Source: Rhodopseudomonas sp.
Lineage (GTDB): Bacteria; Pseudomonadota; Alphaproteobacteria; Rhizobiales; Xanthobacteraceae
Length of the DNA: 64,000 bases
NCBI GenBank assembly: GCA_016124795.1
Contig: WGNB01000006.1
Span: 62,001-126,000, forward strand
Direction of reading: 5' to 3'
Shown: one piece after another, positions 7,693 through 16,716 of the stretch
Position numbering within the stretch: position 1 is the first letter of the stretch
How the letters are laid out: every line of letters begins with the position of its first letter
Position numbers and translations under genes: made by a program
The notes under the pieces: generated by a model
What the model was told of the DNA's origin: nothing
The model's database searches: none
Seen by the model: only the letters and a program-made list of their open reading frames with translations

Positions 7693-8263
7693 TCCCACGC
7701 TCGATGAAGTGACGCAAGAAGCCTATGCCTCGGCATCGCCCGACAAGCTGATGATCGATACGATCTCGATCTATTACGACGGTCTGGTCGATGACGACGA
7801 CAATCCATCCGAGCTGTATCTGTTCGACGGCAACAATTCGCACGCGGTCAATGAGGAAGGGGTGCCGTTGTTGGTGGCGCGGATCGAGGCAGATGCGCCG
7901 CGTAACGCCGGCGCCGTCATCACCATGCTCGGAATCCCATTTGTGATTACGCCGGCGCCGATGACCACCGAAACCGTCGCGGCGGCGCAGCTGTCCATCG
8001 ACAGCGTCGGCCATGAATCCCACGACTTGCTTGAAGCCGCCGCCAAGGGCGGCAAACAGATCGAGGTCACCTACCGGCTTTATCGCAGCGGCGCCGAAGA
8101 CGAAGGCCCCCAATCGCTGCCGCCACGCCGGTTCATCATGGTCGGCGCTACCGGTTCCAACGCGTCGGTCGATGCGCGCCTGGTCTTTTTGGCAATCGGC
8201 AAGAAGCCGTTCCCGGCCGATACATACCGGCCCGATGAATTCAGGACATTGGCCTATGCGTAG
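7685..8263 (+). CDS. DUF1833-type minor tail protein (gpL-like slot)
   Basis: 192 residues from the ATG at 7685, which overlaps the preceding gene by eight bases. An N-terminal acidic helix is followed by a beta-rich domain with PLLVARIEADAPRNAGAV and a later VEVTYRLY-like strand; this fits DUF1833, a family placed next to NlpC/P60 tail proteins, where lambda has gpL. No Fe-S cysteine set like that of lambda gpL is visible. Structural protein of the tail tip by context. Confidence 0.65.
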   Translation: MPDPTLDEVTQEAYASASPDKLMIDTISIYYDGLVDDDDNPSELYLFDGNNSHAVNEEGVPLLVARIEADAPRNAGAVITMLGIPFVITPAPMTTETVAAAQLSIDSVGHESHDLLEAAAKGGKQIEVTYRLYRSGAEDEGPQSLPPRRFIMVGATGSNASVDARLVFLAIGKKPFPADTYRPDEFRTLAYA

Positions 8264-8711
8264 CACAGCGGCATTAGCAGCGGCTGACGCCCAAGCGCAG
8301 CCGGCGTCCCAACACTGGGCCTGGCCGCTGATCGGCCGGCCCTATCGGGGCCAAGGCCGAGACCCTGAGGGCTTCGATTGCTGGGGGCTTTTGCAATATT
8401 GCTGGCGCCTGCGCCTGGGCATCGAGGTGCCGGATGTCCGGCTCGACGCGAAGGAGAATTTTCGTCAGGCGATGCACGGACGCTATTCCGACTCTGCGCG
8501 CGAGGCCTTAGCGGTCGCGCGGCCGATCGAACTTGATGCCGTCTTTATGACCTCGCTCAAGGACCCGCATCACGTCGGTCTCTGGATTGAGCCGGACCCG
8601 ATTGGCGGCATTCTTCATGCCGATGAGAAGGTCGGCGTTGTGTTCCAGCGCCGCGCCAGTCTGCCTGCGCACGGCGTCACCATCGTCCAATTCATGCGCT
8701 GGCAGGTATAG
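8256..8711 (+). CDS. NlpC/P60 family tail-tip peptidase (gpK-like)
   Basis: 151 residues starting at the ATG that overlaps the previous gene by eight bases; a longer frame to 8013 would lie inside that gene. The catalytic cysteine is C42 in FDCWGLLQ, and the histidine is H106 in DPHHVGLW, the usual NlpC/P60 pair spaced about 60 residues apart. In phage tails such peptidases open the peptidoglycan locally during DNA entry or act in tip assembly. The gene sits just before the hub gene, as gpK does in lambda. Confidence 0.88.
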   Translation: MRSTAALAAADAQAQPASQHWAWPLIGRPYRGQGRDPEGFDCWGLLQYCWRLRLGIEVPDVRLDAKENFRQAMHGRYSDSAREALAVARPIELDAVFMTSLKDPHHVGLWIEPDPIGGILHADEKVGVVFQRRASLPAHGVTIVQFMRWQV

Positions 8712-8714
8712 CCG

Positions 8715-11168
8715 ATGGCCACAATTCACATCCTGACAAATATGGAGACCGATGCCCCGCGCTCGCGTGTGCGCATCGAGCGCCGCCGGTTGCGGCTATC
8801 GACCCTGGCGCGGCGATGCGGCCTTGACCCGCGCCGCGACGCCATCATCGCACAACGCAACGGACGTTGGGTCAGGCAGCGCGATCCGGCGAACAAAAAG
8901 GACTGGCACCATACGCTGGTCGGTGCGAATGACGTCATCAAGTTTGTCGTCTTGCCGCGCGGTGGCAATGCCGGTCGGACAGTTGCGCTGTTGGCGGTTA
9001 TTGTCGTCGCTGCATTGGTGGCAGGCCCGCTGGGCGGGGCCGCCGCGTTGGGAGGCACACTTGGCATTTCCAGTGCGACCGCCGGATCACTCATCATTGC
9101 AGGAGGTTCGATCGTTGGCAGCTATGCGGTCAATGCGCTGTTGCCGCTGCCGCAGCAAAATCCGATCGGCGCCGGGGCGTCATCGCTGGCAGTCGATTCC
9201 GAAGCGCCTACATACGCCTTCACCTTGTCGGCACAGCAGAATCTATCGCGCTTGGGCGGCGCCAAGCCGGAATGGTTCGGGCGTCACCGCGTCGTGCCCG
9301 ACCTGGCCGCGACGGCCTGGTGGGAATGGATCGATGGCAAGCAGACGCTTTACCAGACGATGTATCTGTCCAAAGGCGAAGTCGTTGTCGAAAAGATTGA
9401 ACTCGGCCGCGCGTCGATCGATAGCTTCGAAGAGATCGATTATAGCGTCTTCGGCCCCGGTGAAACCGCCGACCTGTTTCAGCCGGCGGTCTATCAGTCA
9501 CCGGACGTAACCAGCATTCCTCTGTCCGCGCCGAACGATCTGGTAGCGCCTGACGATGGGATATACGGGCCATTTACAATCGTGCCGCCCAGTCAGGCGA
9601 CCGCCGATTTCGGTATCGATATCTCGCTGCCGCGCGGCGGCTTTCTGCAAAGCAGTGGCGGCACGCTATCGCCGAAGACGTTTCAGTGGCGGATAGAAGC
9701 CCAGGCGATCGACGACGCTGGCGCCGGCACTGGCGACTGGTTCACCGTCGCCGATGAGACCTTCAATTCCGACCCGACCGCGACGAACACCAGCGCGCCG
9801 GAAAGTGGCATCGCCAGTACGTTCGTGGGTGGCGGCTACGCCGCAACCGGTAAGATGAACTCGCCGTTGACCTTATCCTATCGCTACACCATGCCGACGG
9901 CGGCCCGATATCAGGTCCGGTGCCGACGCCTCGACGACAAGGATTTGTCGTCGCTTGCTGGCCATGACCTGGCATGGACCGGCTTGCGCGGCTTTCTTGG
10001 CGGCGACGGCATTGGCGGCGACGACGTCTATGGCGATGGCACCGTACTGCAAATCGCCATCACCGCGACAGCGTCGGTGAGCGCGCGCAGCGCGCGACAA
10101 GTCGCGGTCACTGGCACCCGAAAGCTACCCACCTGGGACAGCGATACGGGCGAATGGACGGCGGCGGTGGAAACCCGCTCGATCGCCTGGGCGGCGGCCT
10201 ATGTCATCCGAGGCGAGAATGGCGGGCGGTTGCCGGATGCGAACTTCGACCTCGACACGCTGGCTGCGCTTGACGCGGTCTGGTCGGAGCGCGGTGATTA
10301 TTTCGACTATTACGCCAGCGCGCAGGTTGATCTCTGGGAGTTCTTGAAGACGGTCCTGCGTAGCGGCCGCGCGGTTCCTTACCGCCAGGCGCACCTTGTG
10401 CGCTTTTATCGCGATGCGCCGCAGACCATCCCTTGGGGCGGCTTCAGTCGTGAAAACATCCTTCAACACACCTTGAAGATCAGCTATCGCACGCCCGAGC
10501 CAGAAGAAGATTTCGACGGCTTCGAAATTCAATATTTCGACGCGCGGACCTGGAATTTCAATACGCTACGCAAGGCGTTTGCCGGCACCGATCCGCCCGT
10601 GCGGCCCAAGCGCATGCCGGGTGACGGCATAACAGGTGTCGACCACTGTCAGCGCGAACTCGACTACCTGGTCGCGGAATATCTCTACCGGCCGATCAGC
10701 GCCGCGTTCGACACAGAGATGGACGGGCTCTATCCGTCATATGGCGATCTGACATTACTCGCACACGACTCGCCGCGCTGGGGGCAGTCCAATCGCGTGC
10801 TCGACTGGACAGCCGCTGACTTGTCGATCGATCTCATCCGGCCACCGATATGGACCTTCGACCGGACACTTGGCGCGGACAACGGTTGGTTTGTCCGCAT
10901 CCGCGACGTGCGTGGCCGCTATTCGGCGCAGGTTGTGGTCGTCGACGCACCGAGCGGAACGACAATCGTCCTCAACAACGCGCCGGTCTACGACGACGGT
11001 AGCGCGTTCGACTTTGCGCTCTCGGACTCCGAATTTCTTCATGTCATGTTCGGTCAGTCGACGGATGCGCCCCGCGCCGCGCTTTATCGCACCGTTGTGC
11101 CGCGCGAAAAGGGCCGCACCTGCTCGGTGCAGGTCGTGCTCGACGATCCCCGCGTTCATGTTAATTGA
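8715..11168 (+). CDS. TipJ-type central tail hub / host specificity protein
   Basis: 817 residues. After a basic N-terminus there is a long hydrophobic Ala/Gly stretch at about residues 95-145 (VALLAVIVVAALVAGPLGG), typical of the TipJ family, followed by beta-rich domains that include WEWIDGKQTLYQTMYLSKGE near residue 205. Proteins of this kind form the central hub at the tail tip and hold adsorption proteins (lambda gpJ family). It is the last gene of the compact tail block; a 111-base gap follows before the adsorption genes. Confidence 0.85.
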   Translation: MATIHILTNMETDAPRSRVRIERRRLRLSTLARRCGLDPRRDAIIAQRNGRWVRQRDPANKKDWHHTLVGANDVIKFVVLPRGGNAGRTVALLAVIVVAALVAGPLGGAAALGGTLGISSATAGSLIIAGGSIVGSYAVNALLPLPQQNPIGAGASSLAVDSEAPTYAFTLSAQQNLSRLGGAKPEWFGRHRVVPDLAATAWWEWIDGKQTLYQTMYLSKGEVVVEKIELGRASIDSFEEIDYSVFGPGETADLFQPAVYQSPDVTSIPLSAPNDLVAPDDGIYGPFTIVPPSQATADFGIDISLPRGGFLQSSGGTLSPKTFQWRIEAQAIDDAGAGTGDWFTVADETFNSDPTATNTSAPESGIASTFVGGGYAATGKMNSPLTLSYRYTMPTAARYQVRCRRLDDKDLSSLAGHDLAWTGLRGFLGGDGIGGDDVYGDGTVLQIAITATASVSARSARQVAVTGTRKLPTWDSDTGEWTAAVETRSIAWAAAYVIRGENGGRLPDANFDLDTLAALDAVWSERGDYFDYYASAQVDLWEFLKTVLRSGRAVPYRQAHLVRFYRDAPQTIPWGGFSRENILQHTLKISYRTPEPEEDFDGFEIQYFDARTWNFNTLRKAFAGTDPPVRPKRMPGDGITGVDHCQRELDYLVAEYLYRPISAAFDTEMDGLYPSYGDLTLLAHDSPRWGQSNRVLDWTAADLSIDLIRPPIWTFDRTLGADNGWFVRIRDVRGRYSAQVVVVDAPSGTTIVLNNAPVYDDGSAFDFALSDSEFLHVMFGQSTDAPRAALYRTVVPREKGRTCSVQVVLDDPRVHVN

Positions 11169-11180
11169 GAGCCGCCAACG

Positions 11181-11198
11181 TCCTGACAGGTGTCAGGA
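11181..11198 (+). other. Short hairpin after the hub gene
   Basis: TCCTGAC (11181-11187), loop AGGT, GTCAGGA (11192-11198): a perfect 7-bp stem, 13 bases past the hub stop. No T-run follows, so it may slow exonucleases or transcription rather than terminate. The rest of the 111-base gap to 11,280 is relatively AT-rich and shows nothing else I can name. Confidence 0.4.
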
Positions 11199-11279
11199 TT
11201 ACGAAAGCCAACGTGTCTGACTACGATGTTGTTCTACCCGTCGAACACAGGTCAAGACATTTAACCGAGATTAAATTCT

Positions 11280-12203
11280 ATGGGTTTGCTCGACGATGTC
11301 ACCACCGCGGTTACACAGATTGGCGCAAGCCGCGATCAAATAGTAGCGGACGCGGCCATATTATTGGGTCTTGTTGAAGGCCCGGCGGCCGGCGCAGCGT
11401 CGACCGTCGACGCCGGCGGCAGCGCCGGCATTCTCAAAACGCTGGCGCGTGTGCTGGCCGAGGCCGCCGGCCGCGTCGGGCTGCAATATGGCTTTTCGAG
11501 CGAGACCGATACGACGGCCGATCCCGGTGCCGGTACTGTCGCGTTTAATAACGCGGCCTTGGCGAGCGTGACCGAAATCGCGATTTCGGCGGTCGATGCC
11601 AACGCGCTCAATCTGTCCGGCTATATCGAGACGTGGGATCAATCGACCAATTTGTTGGTGCGCGGTCATCTGGTCATTCAAACGCTCGACAGCGCGGCGA
11701 TCGCTGTCTTACACGTCAACGCGGCGATGATCGACGGCGCCGGCTTTTATCGGTTGTCGGTCGTGCATGACGGGTCGGCCGGCGCGTTCGCCGACGCGGC
11801 CGACATTTCGGTGCAGTTCGTGCGCGCCGGCGACAAGGGCGGTCAATATCTGGCGATTCCGATTTTCGATCCCGGCAAGCCGATTTCCGGCGAGGTTCTT
11901 TGGTCGTCGGCTATGCCTAAGCCGTGCATTTTTCTGGCCGGCATGACGGAAAGCTATGGACTTTGCAAAGCCACGCCGGCCGCCGATGCGGTGTTCGGTC
12001 TGTGGCACGCGCCGGCGGCCGACCCGACCGACCTGACGCTATTCGCGACCGCGACATTCCTCGCCGGCGCGCGGATACCGACTTATACCCTGGGGGCCGA
12101 TGAAGAATTCGCCGAGCACGACGTTTTCGAGGTGACGGCGCCGAACCCGCTTGATGCGACCTTATCCGGCGCGTCGCTGACGGCCGTCGCGCATATGAAC
12201 TAA
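11280..12203 (+). CDS. Phage adsorption/tail protein, beta-rich
   Basis: 307 residues. After an N-terminal helical, Ala-rich part come modules typical of virion surface proteins: TTADPGAGTVAFNNAALAS, then a repeated beta pattern with IAISAVDANALNLSGYIETW, and Ala/Asp/Thr-rich strands. Comparable modules recur in tail proteins of alphaproteobacterial prophages that bind to the hub. No enzymatic residues seen. It opens a series of five adsorption-type genes to 16,174; each is preceded by its own short gap and ribosome site instead of overlapping stops. Confidence 0.6.
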   Translation: MGLLDDVTTAVTQIGASRDQIVADAAILLGLVEGPAAGAASTVDAGGSAGILKTLARVLAEAAGRVGLQYGFSSETDTTADPGAGTVAFNNAALASVTEIAISAVDANALNLSGYIETWDQSTNLLVRGHLVIQTLDSAAIAVLHVNAAMIDGAGFYRLSVVHDGSAGAFADAADISVQFVRAGDKGGQYLAIPIFDPGKPISGEVLWSSAMPKPCIFLAGMTESYGLCKATPAADAVFGLWHAPAADPTDLTLFATATFLAGARIPTYTLGADEEFAEHDVFEVTAPNPLDATLSGASLTAVAHMN

Positions 12204-12251
12204 TTCAACCCGTTCACAAATCACGCCAGGCGAAAGCAGGAGTAAAGACCG

Positions 12252-12941
12252 ATGCCGAACACGATGACGCACTTCAATCACACCGTGAAGCGTTACCATA
12301 ATCAGGAAATCAACCTCGCCAATTTGCGGGCCATGTTGCTGACCGGCGATAAGGCCGCGATGTTCGACGCCGCGCACACAACCATCGACCAAACGATGGG
12401 CGGCACGAAGTCGGTCGTCACATACACGGTGGGGGCGCCGGGCAAAGTCAACTGGGCGGCACACGGCCTTGTCAACGATACGCCGGTCCTGATGACGACC
12501 ACCGGCGCGCTCTTGACCGGGCTGACCGCCGGCAATTGGTATTATATCGTCAACGCCGGAACCAACGATTTCGAGCTTTCAGCGACCGCCGGCGGAGCGT
12601 CTATTGATTTCTCCGGCACGCAAAGCGGCGTTCATACCGCCTTCGCCAACGGCGACAATCAGTTTTTTGGCAATGGCTGGACCCTCGGCGGCGAATTGCT
12701 GACCAGCGTCGCGGCCGCGATTGTCACGACGAACGATTCGTTGCTCGGGTGCGACAACATTTCCAAGACGCCGACCGGCGGCGATATCGGGCCGTCCTAT
12801 TCGGGTGTCATCTATGACACGAAGACTGGTTATGTGCTGCACTTCAACGATTTCGGCGAAGTCAAAAACGCCGGCATTGGCACGCTGTTCAAGTGGAATT
12901 TCCCGAACGGCATTATGCCAATGAACTATACGCCGGAGTAA
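12252..12941 (+). CDS. Phage structural protein of unknown function
   Basis: 229 residues; AGGAG at 12239-12243 precedes the ATG. The N-terminal 45 residues are helical (HTVKRYHNQEINLANLRAML), then a beta domain with TYTVGAPGKVNWAAHGLVND and DNQFFGNGWTLGGE, the first half resembling the small beta modules often found in phage tail and baseplate proteins. Cysteine appears only once. No family can be named with certainty. Context between adsorption-type genes makes it a virion component. Confidence 0.55.
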   Translation: MPNTMTHFNHTVKRYHNQEINLANLRAMLLTGDKAAMFDAAHTTIDQTMGGTKSVVTYTVGAPGKVNWAAHGLVNDTPVLMTTTGALLTGLTAGNWYYIVNAGTNDFELSATAGGASIDFSGTQSGVHTAFANGDNQFFGNGWTLGGELLTSVAAAIVTTNDSLLGCDNISKTPTGGDIGPSYSGVIYDTKTGYVLHFNDFGEVKNAGIGTLFKWNFPNGIMPMNYTPE

Positions 12942-12989
12942 ACGGCGGCGGAACGGAACGAGACTTGAGCCGATCGCAAGGGGCTATCG

Positions 12990-13778
12990 ATGACCGCACG
13001 TAGCGTTATCGCCCGACAACCTATAGCGCGATACGTCGCACCCGGCGGGGCCTTTGCGACGGCGCTGACGGCCGAGCCGGTTACAGTCGGCGTGACGGCG
13101 TCCGAAATTCTAGCGGGCGTGGCGGTCTACACCGTCGCGCCGGCTTCCGTCATCGTCGGCGCGGCGGCAACGGCAATCGCCACCGGCGCGACGGTCGATG
13201 TTGCGGCGGCCGATGCCATTATCGTAGGCGCGCCGGCGGCCGATCCAGAATCCGGCGCAACCGTCGATGCCGCGCCGGCCGGCCCGATTATTGTCGGCGC
13301 GAGTGCGACCGATATTCCAACCGGCAACGTCATCAACGCGCCGACGGCCGCCCCCGTCGTCGTCGGCGCGCCTGCGTTCGACGTGCAATCGGGCGCGACC
13401 GTCGATGTGGCGATCGCCGCTACCGTCGCTGTCGGCGCTTCGACGATCGAAGCCGAGACCGGCGCGCAAGTCACCGTGACGCCGCCGGCCGCGATTGTCG
13501 CAACCGCCCCGGCGGCAGACGTACAATCGGGCGCGATCGTCAGTGTCCGTCATGCGCTGGCGCGGCGCTACGGCCGCGCGCCGATCTGCCGGCTTCCGAT
13601 CGCCGGCCGCGAAATCCAATACCGGCCGCGCGGCTTTTTCGTGAGCGCGCCGGCGTTCGACGTGCAATCGGGTGCGACCGTCGATGTCGTCGAGCCGGCT
13701 GCGATCATCGTCGCCGCTATCGCATCCGAAGTTGGCGCGCGGCGCAAACCGGTCAAGGCCGCCATTCTCATTTTCTAA
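12990..13778 (+). CDS. Ala/Val-rich phage protein built of 23-residue repeats
   Basis: 262 residues, of which residues 28-189 are seven near-identical units of about 23 residues with the core IVGAPAxDxxSGATVDVA; an eighth, shortened copy follows at 216-236 after an insert of about 26 residues rich in Arg and Pro (ARRYGRAPICRLPIAG). The N-terminus (ARQPIARY) resembles the insert, as if the same adaptor segment occurs twice. Repeated short beta units of this kind suggest a stiff fibre or solenoid on the virion. I do not recognise the family. Confidence 0.6.
   Translation: MTARSVIARQPIARYVAPGGAFATALTAEPVTVGVTASEILAGVAVYTVAPASVIVGAAATAIATGATVDVAAADAIIVGAPAADPESGATVDAAPAGPIIVGASATDIPTGNVINAPTAAPVVVGAPAFDVQSGATVDVAIAATVAVGASTIEAETGAQVTVTPPAAIVATAPAADVQSGAIVSVRHALARRYGRAPICRLPIAGREIQYRPRGFFVSAPAFDVQSGATVDVVEPAAIIVAAIASEVGARRKPVKAAILIF
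13071..13556 (+). repeat. Seven in-frame repeats of about 69 bp
   Basis: The DNA coding for residues 28-189 of the protein at 12,990-13,778 is a tandem array of seven units of 69 bp (first unit 72 bp). A diverged eighth unit lies at 13,635-13,697. Units share a GGCGCGACCGTCGATGT-like core, best seen in the second, third and fifth units. Degeneration is mostly at codon third positions and at the first residues of each unit, so selection on the protein is likely. Confidence 0.75.
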
Positions 13779-13793
13779 TTGGAGAGATACCCG

Positions 13794-14477
13794 ATGGCTG
13801 CATGGCAATATCTGAATAACTGTCACGTCTTCACGCCAACCGTTGAGGAAGCCGCGAGCGTGATCGATCTCGGCGCGGCGATCGACGCGACCTATCTGAC
13901 GGCGGCCGATGCCGGCGCGGCCGATGGCAAGCGCAGCGCCGCGCTGATCGCGCTCGGCAATGACCTGGAATTGGTAGAGGGCGTCTTTAGCAGCACTGGC
14001 ACGGTGTTCACCATTGACACCGTGCATTTCGCGATCATCGCCGCCACGCTGTACACCGATGGCACGAAAATGGATCTCGACGGTTCGGCGTCGGTGCTGT
14101 TCACGACGCCGGGCGCGCGGCTCGACAAGTTCGCCGGCGTCGACATTCCCAATGTCTGGACCGCGCCGCAAAAGCAAACGCCAGCGACGCTGGCCGACGC
14201 GACGGCCTGGGATGGCGCGGCTTATGCATTCCTGAAAGCCAGCGTGAGCGGGTCCGATTTCGACATTGCCAATCCGTCCGCGCTGGTCGCCGAACAAATG
14301 TATGCGATCCGCGTCGACTATGCGTCGGCCAACACTGTGAGCTTTGGCACGGATTTCAAAGGACCGATTGACACGCCGACCGGTACCAGCGGCGCGGTCG
14401 ATTGGTTTTTCTTTTTCTCGAATGCCGCCGGCGACGCGCTGGAATATCTCGGCGCTTCGCTGGACGCGGGGGCGTAA
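13794..14477 (+). CDS. Phage fibre-like structural protein
   Basis: 227 residues from the ATG at 13,794, eight bases past a GGAGAG ribosome site; a TTG at 13,779 is upstream of that site and rejected. The centre carries DIPNVWTAPQKQTPATLADA, similar to the WTAPQ motif that starts the C-terminal domain of many prophage tail fibres, followed by a beta-rich end with AVDWFFFFSNAAGDALEYLG. It probably forms part of the adsorption apparatus with its neighbours. No catalytic motif is visible. Confidence 0.6.
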   Translation: MAAWQYLNNCHVFTPTVEEAASVIDLGAAIDATYLTAADAGAADGKRSAALIALGNDLELVEGVFSSTGTVFTIDTVHFAIIAATLYTDGTKMDLDGSASVLFTTPGARLDKFAGVDIPNVWTAPQKQTPATLADATAWDGAAYAFLKASVSGSDFDIANPSALVAEQMYAIRVDYASANTVSFGTDFKGPIDTPTGTSGAVDWFFFFSNAAGDALEYLGASLDAGA

Positions 14478-14482
14478 AGGCA

Positions 14483-16174
14483 ATGACGATTGTCGAACAA
14501 TTGATGGCCGGCGTGTCAAGCGCCGCTCTGATCGCCGGTGCGGTCAAGGCACTTTTTCCCGGCCTGCTCATTCCGGCGTTGGGCAAGAAAAAGGAATATC
14601 GCGTTTCGTATAGCTTGAGGTTGCGCGCGGCAAATTCGGCGTACCTCAATAAGACGTTCACCACACCGACAGACAATAAAAAATTCACGCTGTCGGTCTG
14701 GGTCAAGCGCGGCAAGCTATCGGGCATCGTGAGCGGTGTCGTTTTAGGGAATACCGCGAACACGTTCATCGCATATTTTGATGACAACAACACACTGAAC
14801 ATCAGTAATAACGGGACGACGTACGGGTCGACGGCGGTGTTCCGTGACCCGAACGCACATCTACATCTGCATATTGTGTGGGACTCGGCTAACGCCACGG
14901 TCGCAAGCCGGTGCCTCGTTTACGTCAATAATGTATCCGTCATCACCACGGCTTACTCGCAAAACACGGCGTCTACTTTCAACGCTTCCGGCATCGTCGG
15001 CCTGATCGGCAAGCAGGGCACACAATCCCGTTATCTCGACGGCCTGATCTCCGACGTGTATTTCGTTGATGGACAGGCGCTGCCCCCGTCAACCTTTGCC
15101 GCCGCCGACGTGAATGGTGTTTGGTCTCCCATCAGCCCGGGCGTCCTGACCTATGGAACAAACGGGTTTCACTTGGATTTCGCCGACAATTCTGGGGCGA
15201 CAGCGACCACAATCGGCAAAGACACGTCAGGCAACGGCAACAACTGGACTCCGAACGGGGTCAGTGTCACGTCGGGTTCGACGTATGACAGCCTTGTCGA
15301 TACCCCGACAAACTACGGCGTTGACACGGGCGCGGGCGGCGAGGTGCGCGGAAATTATGCGACCTTTGGTCCGCTGAACGGAACGAGTTCGTATTACGCT
15401 CTTTCGGAAGCAAATCTAAAGAAAACGACGACTAGCGGAGTTTCCGTCGAGGAAGCTCTGAGCACTTTTGTCATCGATACGGCCGACGAAAATAAATTTT
15501 GGGTCGAGTTAGATATCGTCGCCATTGGTTCGGCAGGATGGACGCTGGGACTATCTCCGGATAATGGCATCAGTCGAAATGCCGGAAACGCAGTCGGCTA
15601 TGGCTATTGGTATCAGGCGAGCAACGGCAATAAGTACATCAACAATTCAAGTTCGTCTTATGGCTCGTCGCACACGACCAATGACCGTATTGGCATGGCC
15701 GTGGATTGTTCGGCGTTGACCGTTACCTTTTATAAGCAGACGGGCGGCACGGGCATTTTTGTCTCTCAGGGTGCGATCACGATAGCTTCCGGTCGATACT
15801 ACGTAGGGACAGCTTTATACGGTAATCCATCAACCGTAGTCGTGAACTTTGGGCAGCGTCCTTGGAAAAACGCGAATGTTCCAGCAGGACACAAAGCCCT
15901 CTGTTCTCAGAATCTCACCAATCAAACAGCCATATTGCCGGCGACGTTTACCGGCAATGCTTCGGCCGATGGGCCGTTTATTTGGGCGAATGGCCCGATC
16001 ACGGCGGTCACGATCAACGGCAATGTAGCGACGCGCGGCACGCATTTCGACGCGGTCGCTTCCGGCATTAAGCTGCGCACAAGTTCGTCGTCTTACAACG
16101 CGGCCGGATCGAATACGATCACGGCTTACACGGCCGGCGCGCCGTTCAAATACGCGCGCGCGCAAGTCAACTAA
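14483..16174 (+). CDS. Receptor-binding-type protein with LamG- and SPRY-like domains
   Basis: 563 residues, ATG at 14,483 five bases after the preceding stop. A hydrophobic start (residues 10-31) leads to a concanavalin-like domain at about 38-200: SVWVKRGKL, then IAYFDDNNTLNI, and RYLDGLISDVYFVDG are the classic LamG strands. A second beta domain at about 315-460 ends with VVVNFGQRPW, the terminal motif of SPRY-like domains. Low-GC codons and many Ser/Thr/Asn make it differ from its neighbours. Such lectin-like folds are used for binding glycans; host receptor binding is inference. Confidence 0.72.
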   Translation: MTIVEQLMAGVSSAALIAGAVKALFPGLLIPALGKKKEYRVSYSLRLRAANSAYLNKTFTTPTDNKKFTLSVWVKRGKLSGIVSGVVLGNTANTFIAYFDDNNTLNISNNGTTYGSTAVFRDPNAHLHLHIVWDSANATVASRCLVYVNNVSVITTAYSQNTASTFNASGIVGLIGKQGTQSRYLDGLISDVYFVDGQALPPSTFAAADVNGVWSPISPGVLTYGTNGFHLDFADNSGATATTIGKDTSGNGNNWTPNGVSVTSGSTYDSLVDTPTNYGVDTGAGGEVRGNYATFGPLNGTSSYYALSEANLKKTTTSGVSVEEALSTFVIDTADENKFWVELDIVAIGSAGWTLGLSPDNGISRNAGNAVGYGYWYQASNGNKYINNSSSSYGSSHTTNDRIGMAVDCSALTVTFYKQTGGTGIFVSQGAITIASGRYYVGTALYGNPSTVVVNFGQRPWKNANVPAGHKALCSQNLTNQTAILPATFTGNASADGPFIWANGPITAVTINGNVATRGTHFDAVASGIKLRTSSSSYNAAGSNTITAYTAGAPFKYARAQVN

Positions 16175-16214
16175 CCGCGAAAAGCAATCCGTTAAAATCA
16201 GCGAGGATAAGACA

Positions 16215-16715
16215 ATGCGCTTTGTACATGACGGCGTCACATATGGCGACAGCAAACAGATTGCGATTGCGGGCATGAACTATCTGCCGCGCCGGCTGTC
16301 GGCGGAAAAGCGAGCAGAGCTTTGCATCACGGTCGCGGCCGAGCCGGAGGCTATCGATGGCCGGTTTTATGTTCAAGTCGGCGAGGCCGAGCCGACGCAA
16401 CGGCCGCTCGCCGATATCCGTGCCATGCTGATCGGCGAAATCAAGGCGACCGCCGGCGCGATCATTCTGGCGGCCTTTCCCGAATGGAAGCAATCGAACC
16501 TGACGGCGCGCGGCGTCGAATTGACCATGAAGGTCGCGCGCGGCGAAACGCTGACCAGCGCCGAACAAGCCGAGGCGACCGCGCTGCAAGCGGTTTGGGA
16601 TTGGATCAAGAGCGTGCGCGATCACAGCGCCGCGCTTGAGACGGAAGTGAGCAACCGCAATTTTGTGTCGCTCAAGGCATGGCAGCAACACGACTGGCCG
16701 GAATTTACAGGCTAG
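16215..16715 (+). CDS. Phage protein, possible tail-fibre assembly factor
   Basis: 166 residues with ribosome site GCGAGGA at 16,200-16,206. It begins MRFVHDGVTYGDSKQI and has an alpha-helical C-terminal half containing PEWKQSNLTARGVELTMK and an Ala/Glu helix with ALQAVWDWIKSVRDH. A Trp-Lys-Gln-x-Asn segment followed by a long helix is the pattern found near the C-terminus of tail fibre assembly proteins, which usually lie right after the fibre gene, as here. The match is short, so this remains tentative. It is the last gene of the phage block. Confidence 0.5.
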   Translation: MRFVHDGVTYGDSKQIAIAGMNYLPRRLSAEKRAELCITVAAEPEAIDGRFYVQVGEAEPTQRPLADIRAMLIGEIKATAGAIILAAFPEWKQSNLTARGVELTMKVARGETLTSAEQAEATALQAVWDWIKSVRDHSAALETEVSNRNFVSLKAWQQHDWPEFTG

Positions 16716-16716
16716 T

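Larger units (their letters stand above)
1..16715 (+). mobile_element. Prophage (partial): connector, tail and adsorption module
   Basis: All genes from the left edge to 16,715 lie on one strand and most overlap by 1-8 bases, the layout of a phage late operon. In order: HI1506-like end, tRNA, DUF1320, gpG/GpS-like completion protein, tail terminator, tail tube, frameshifted chaperone, tape measure, three tail-tip proteins, TipJ hub, then adsorption proteins. Mu-like connector genes followed by a long non-contractile tail are known from transposable siphophages of alphaproteobacteria; assignment to that group is inference. The left part (integration, replication, lysis, head) is outside the window. 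The right boundary lies somewhere between 16,715 and 17,096. Confidence 0.88.

Noticed and set aside
11165-11377. Seventy-residue frame between the hub gene and the next phage gene
   Set aside because: Starts at TTG inside the previous stop region, crosses the hairpin and overlaps the following gene by 98 bases; no ribosome site.
13110-14519. Minus-strand frame of 469 residues, repetitive
   Set aside because: Shadow of the repeat protein and fibre genes; the repeats come from the coding strand.
1-16715. Gene transfer agent instead of prophage
   Set aside because: The gene order (DUF1320, gpG-like, frameshifted chaperone, long tape measure, TipJ, LamG-type protein) does not follow the Rhodobacter-type GTA cluster.
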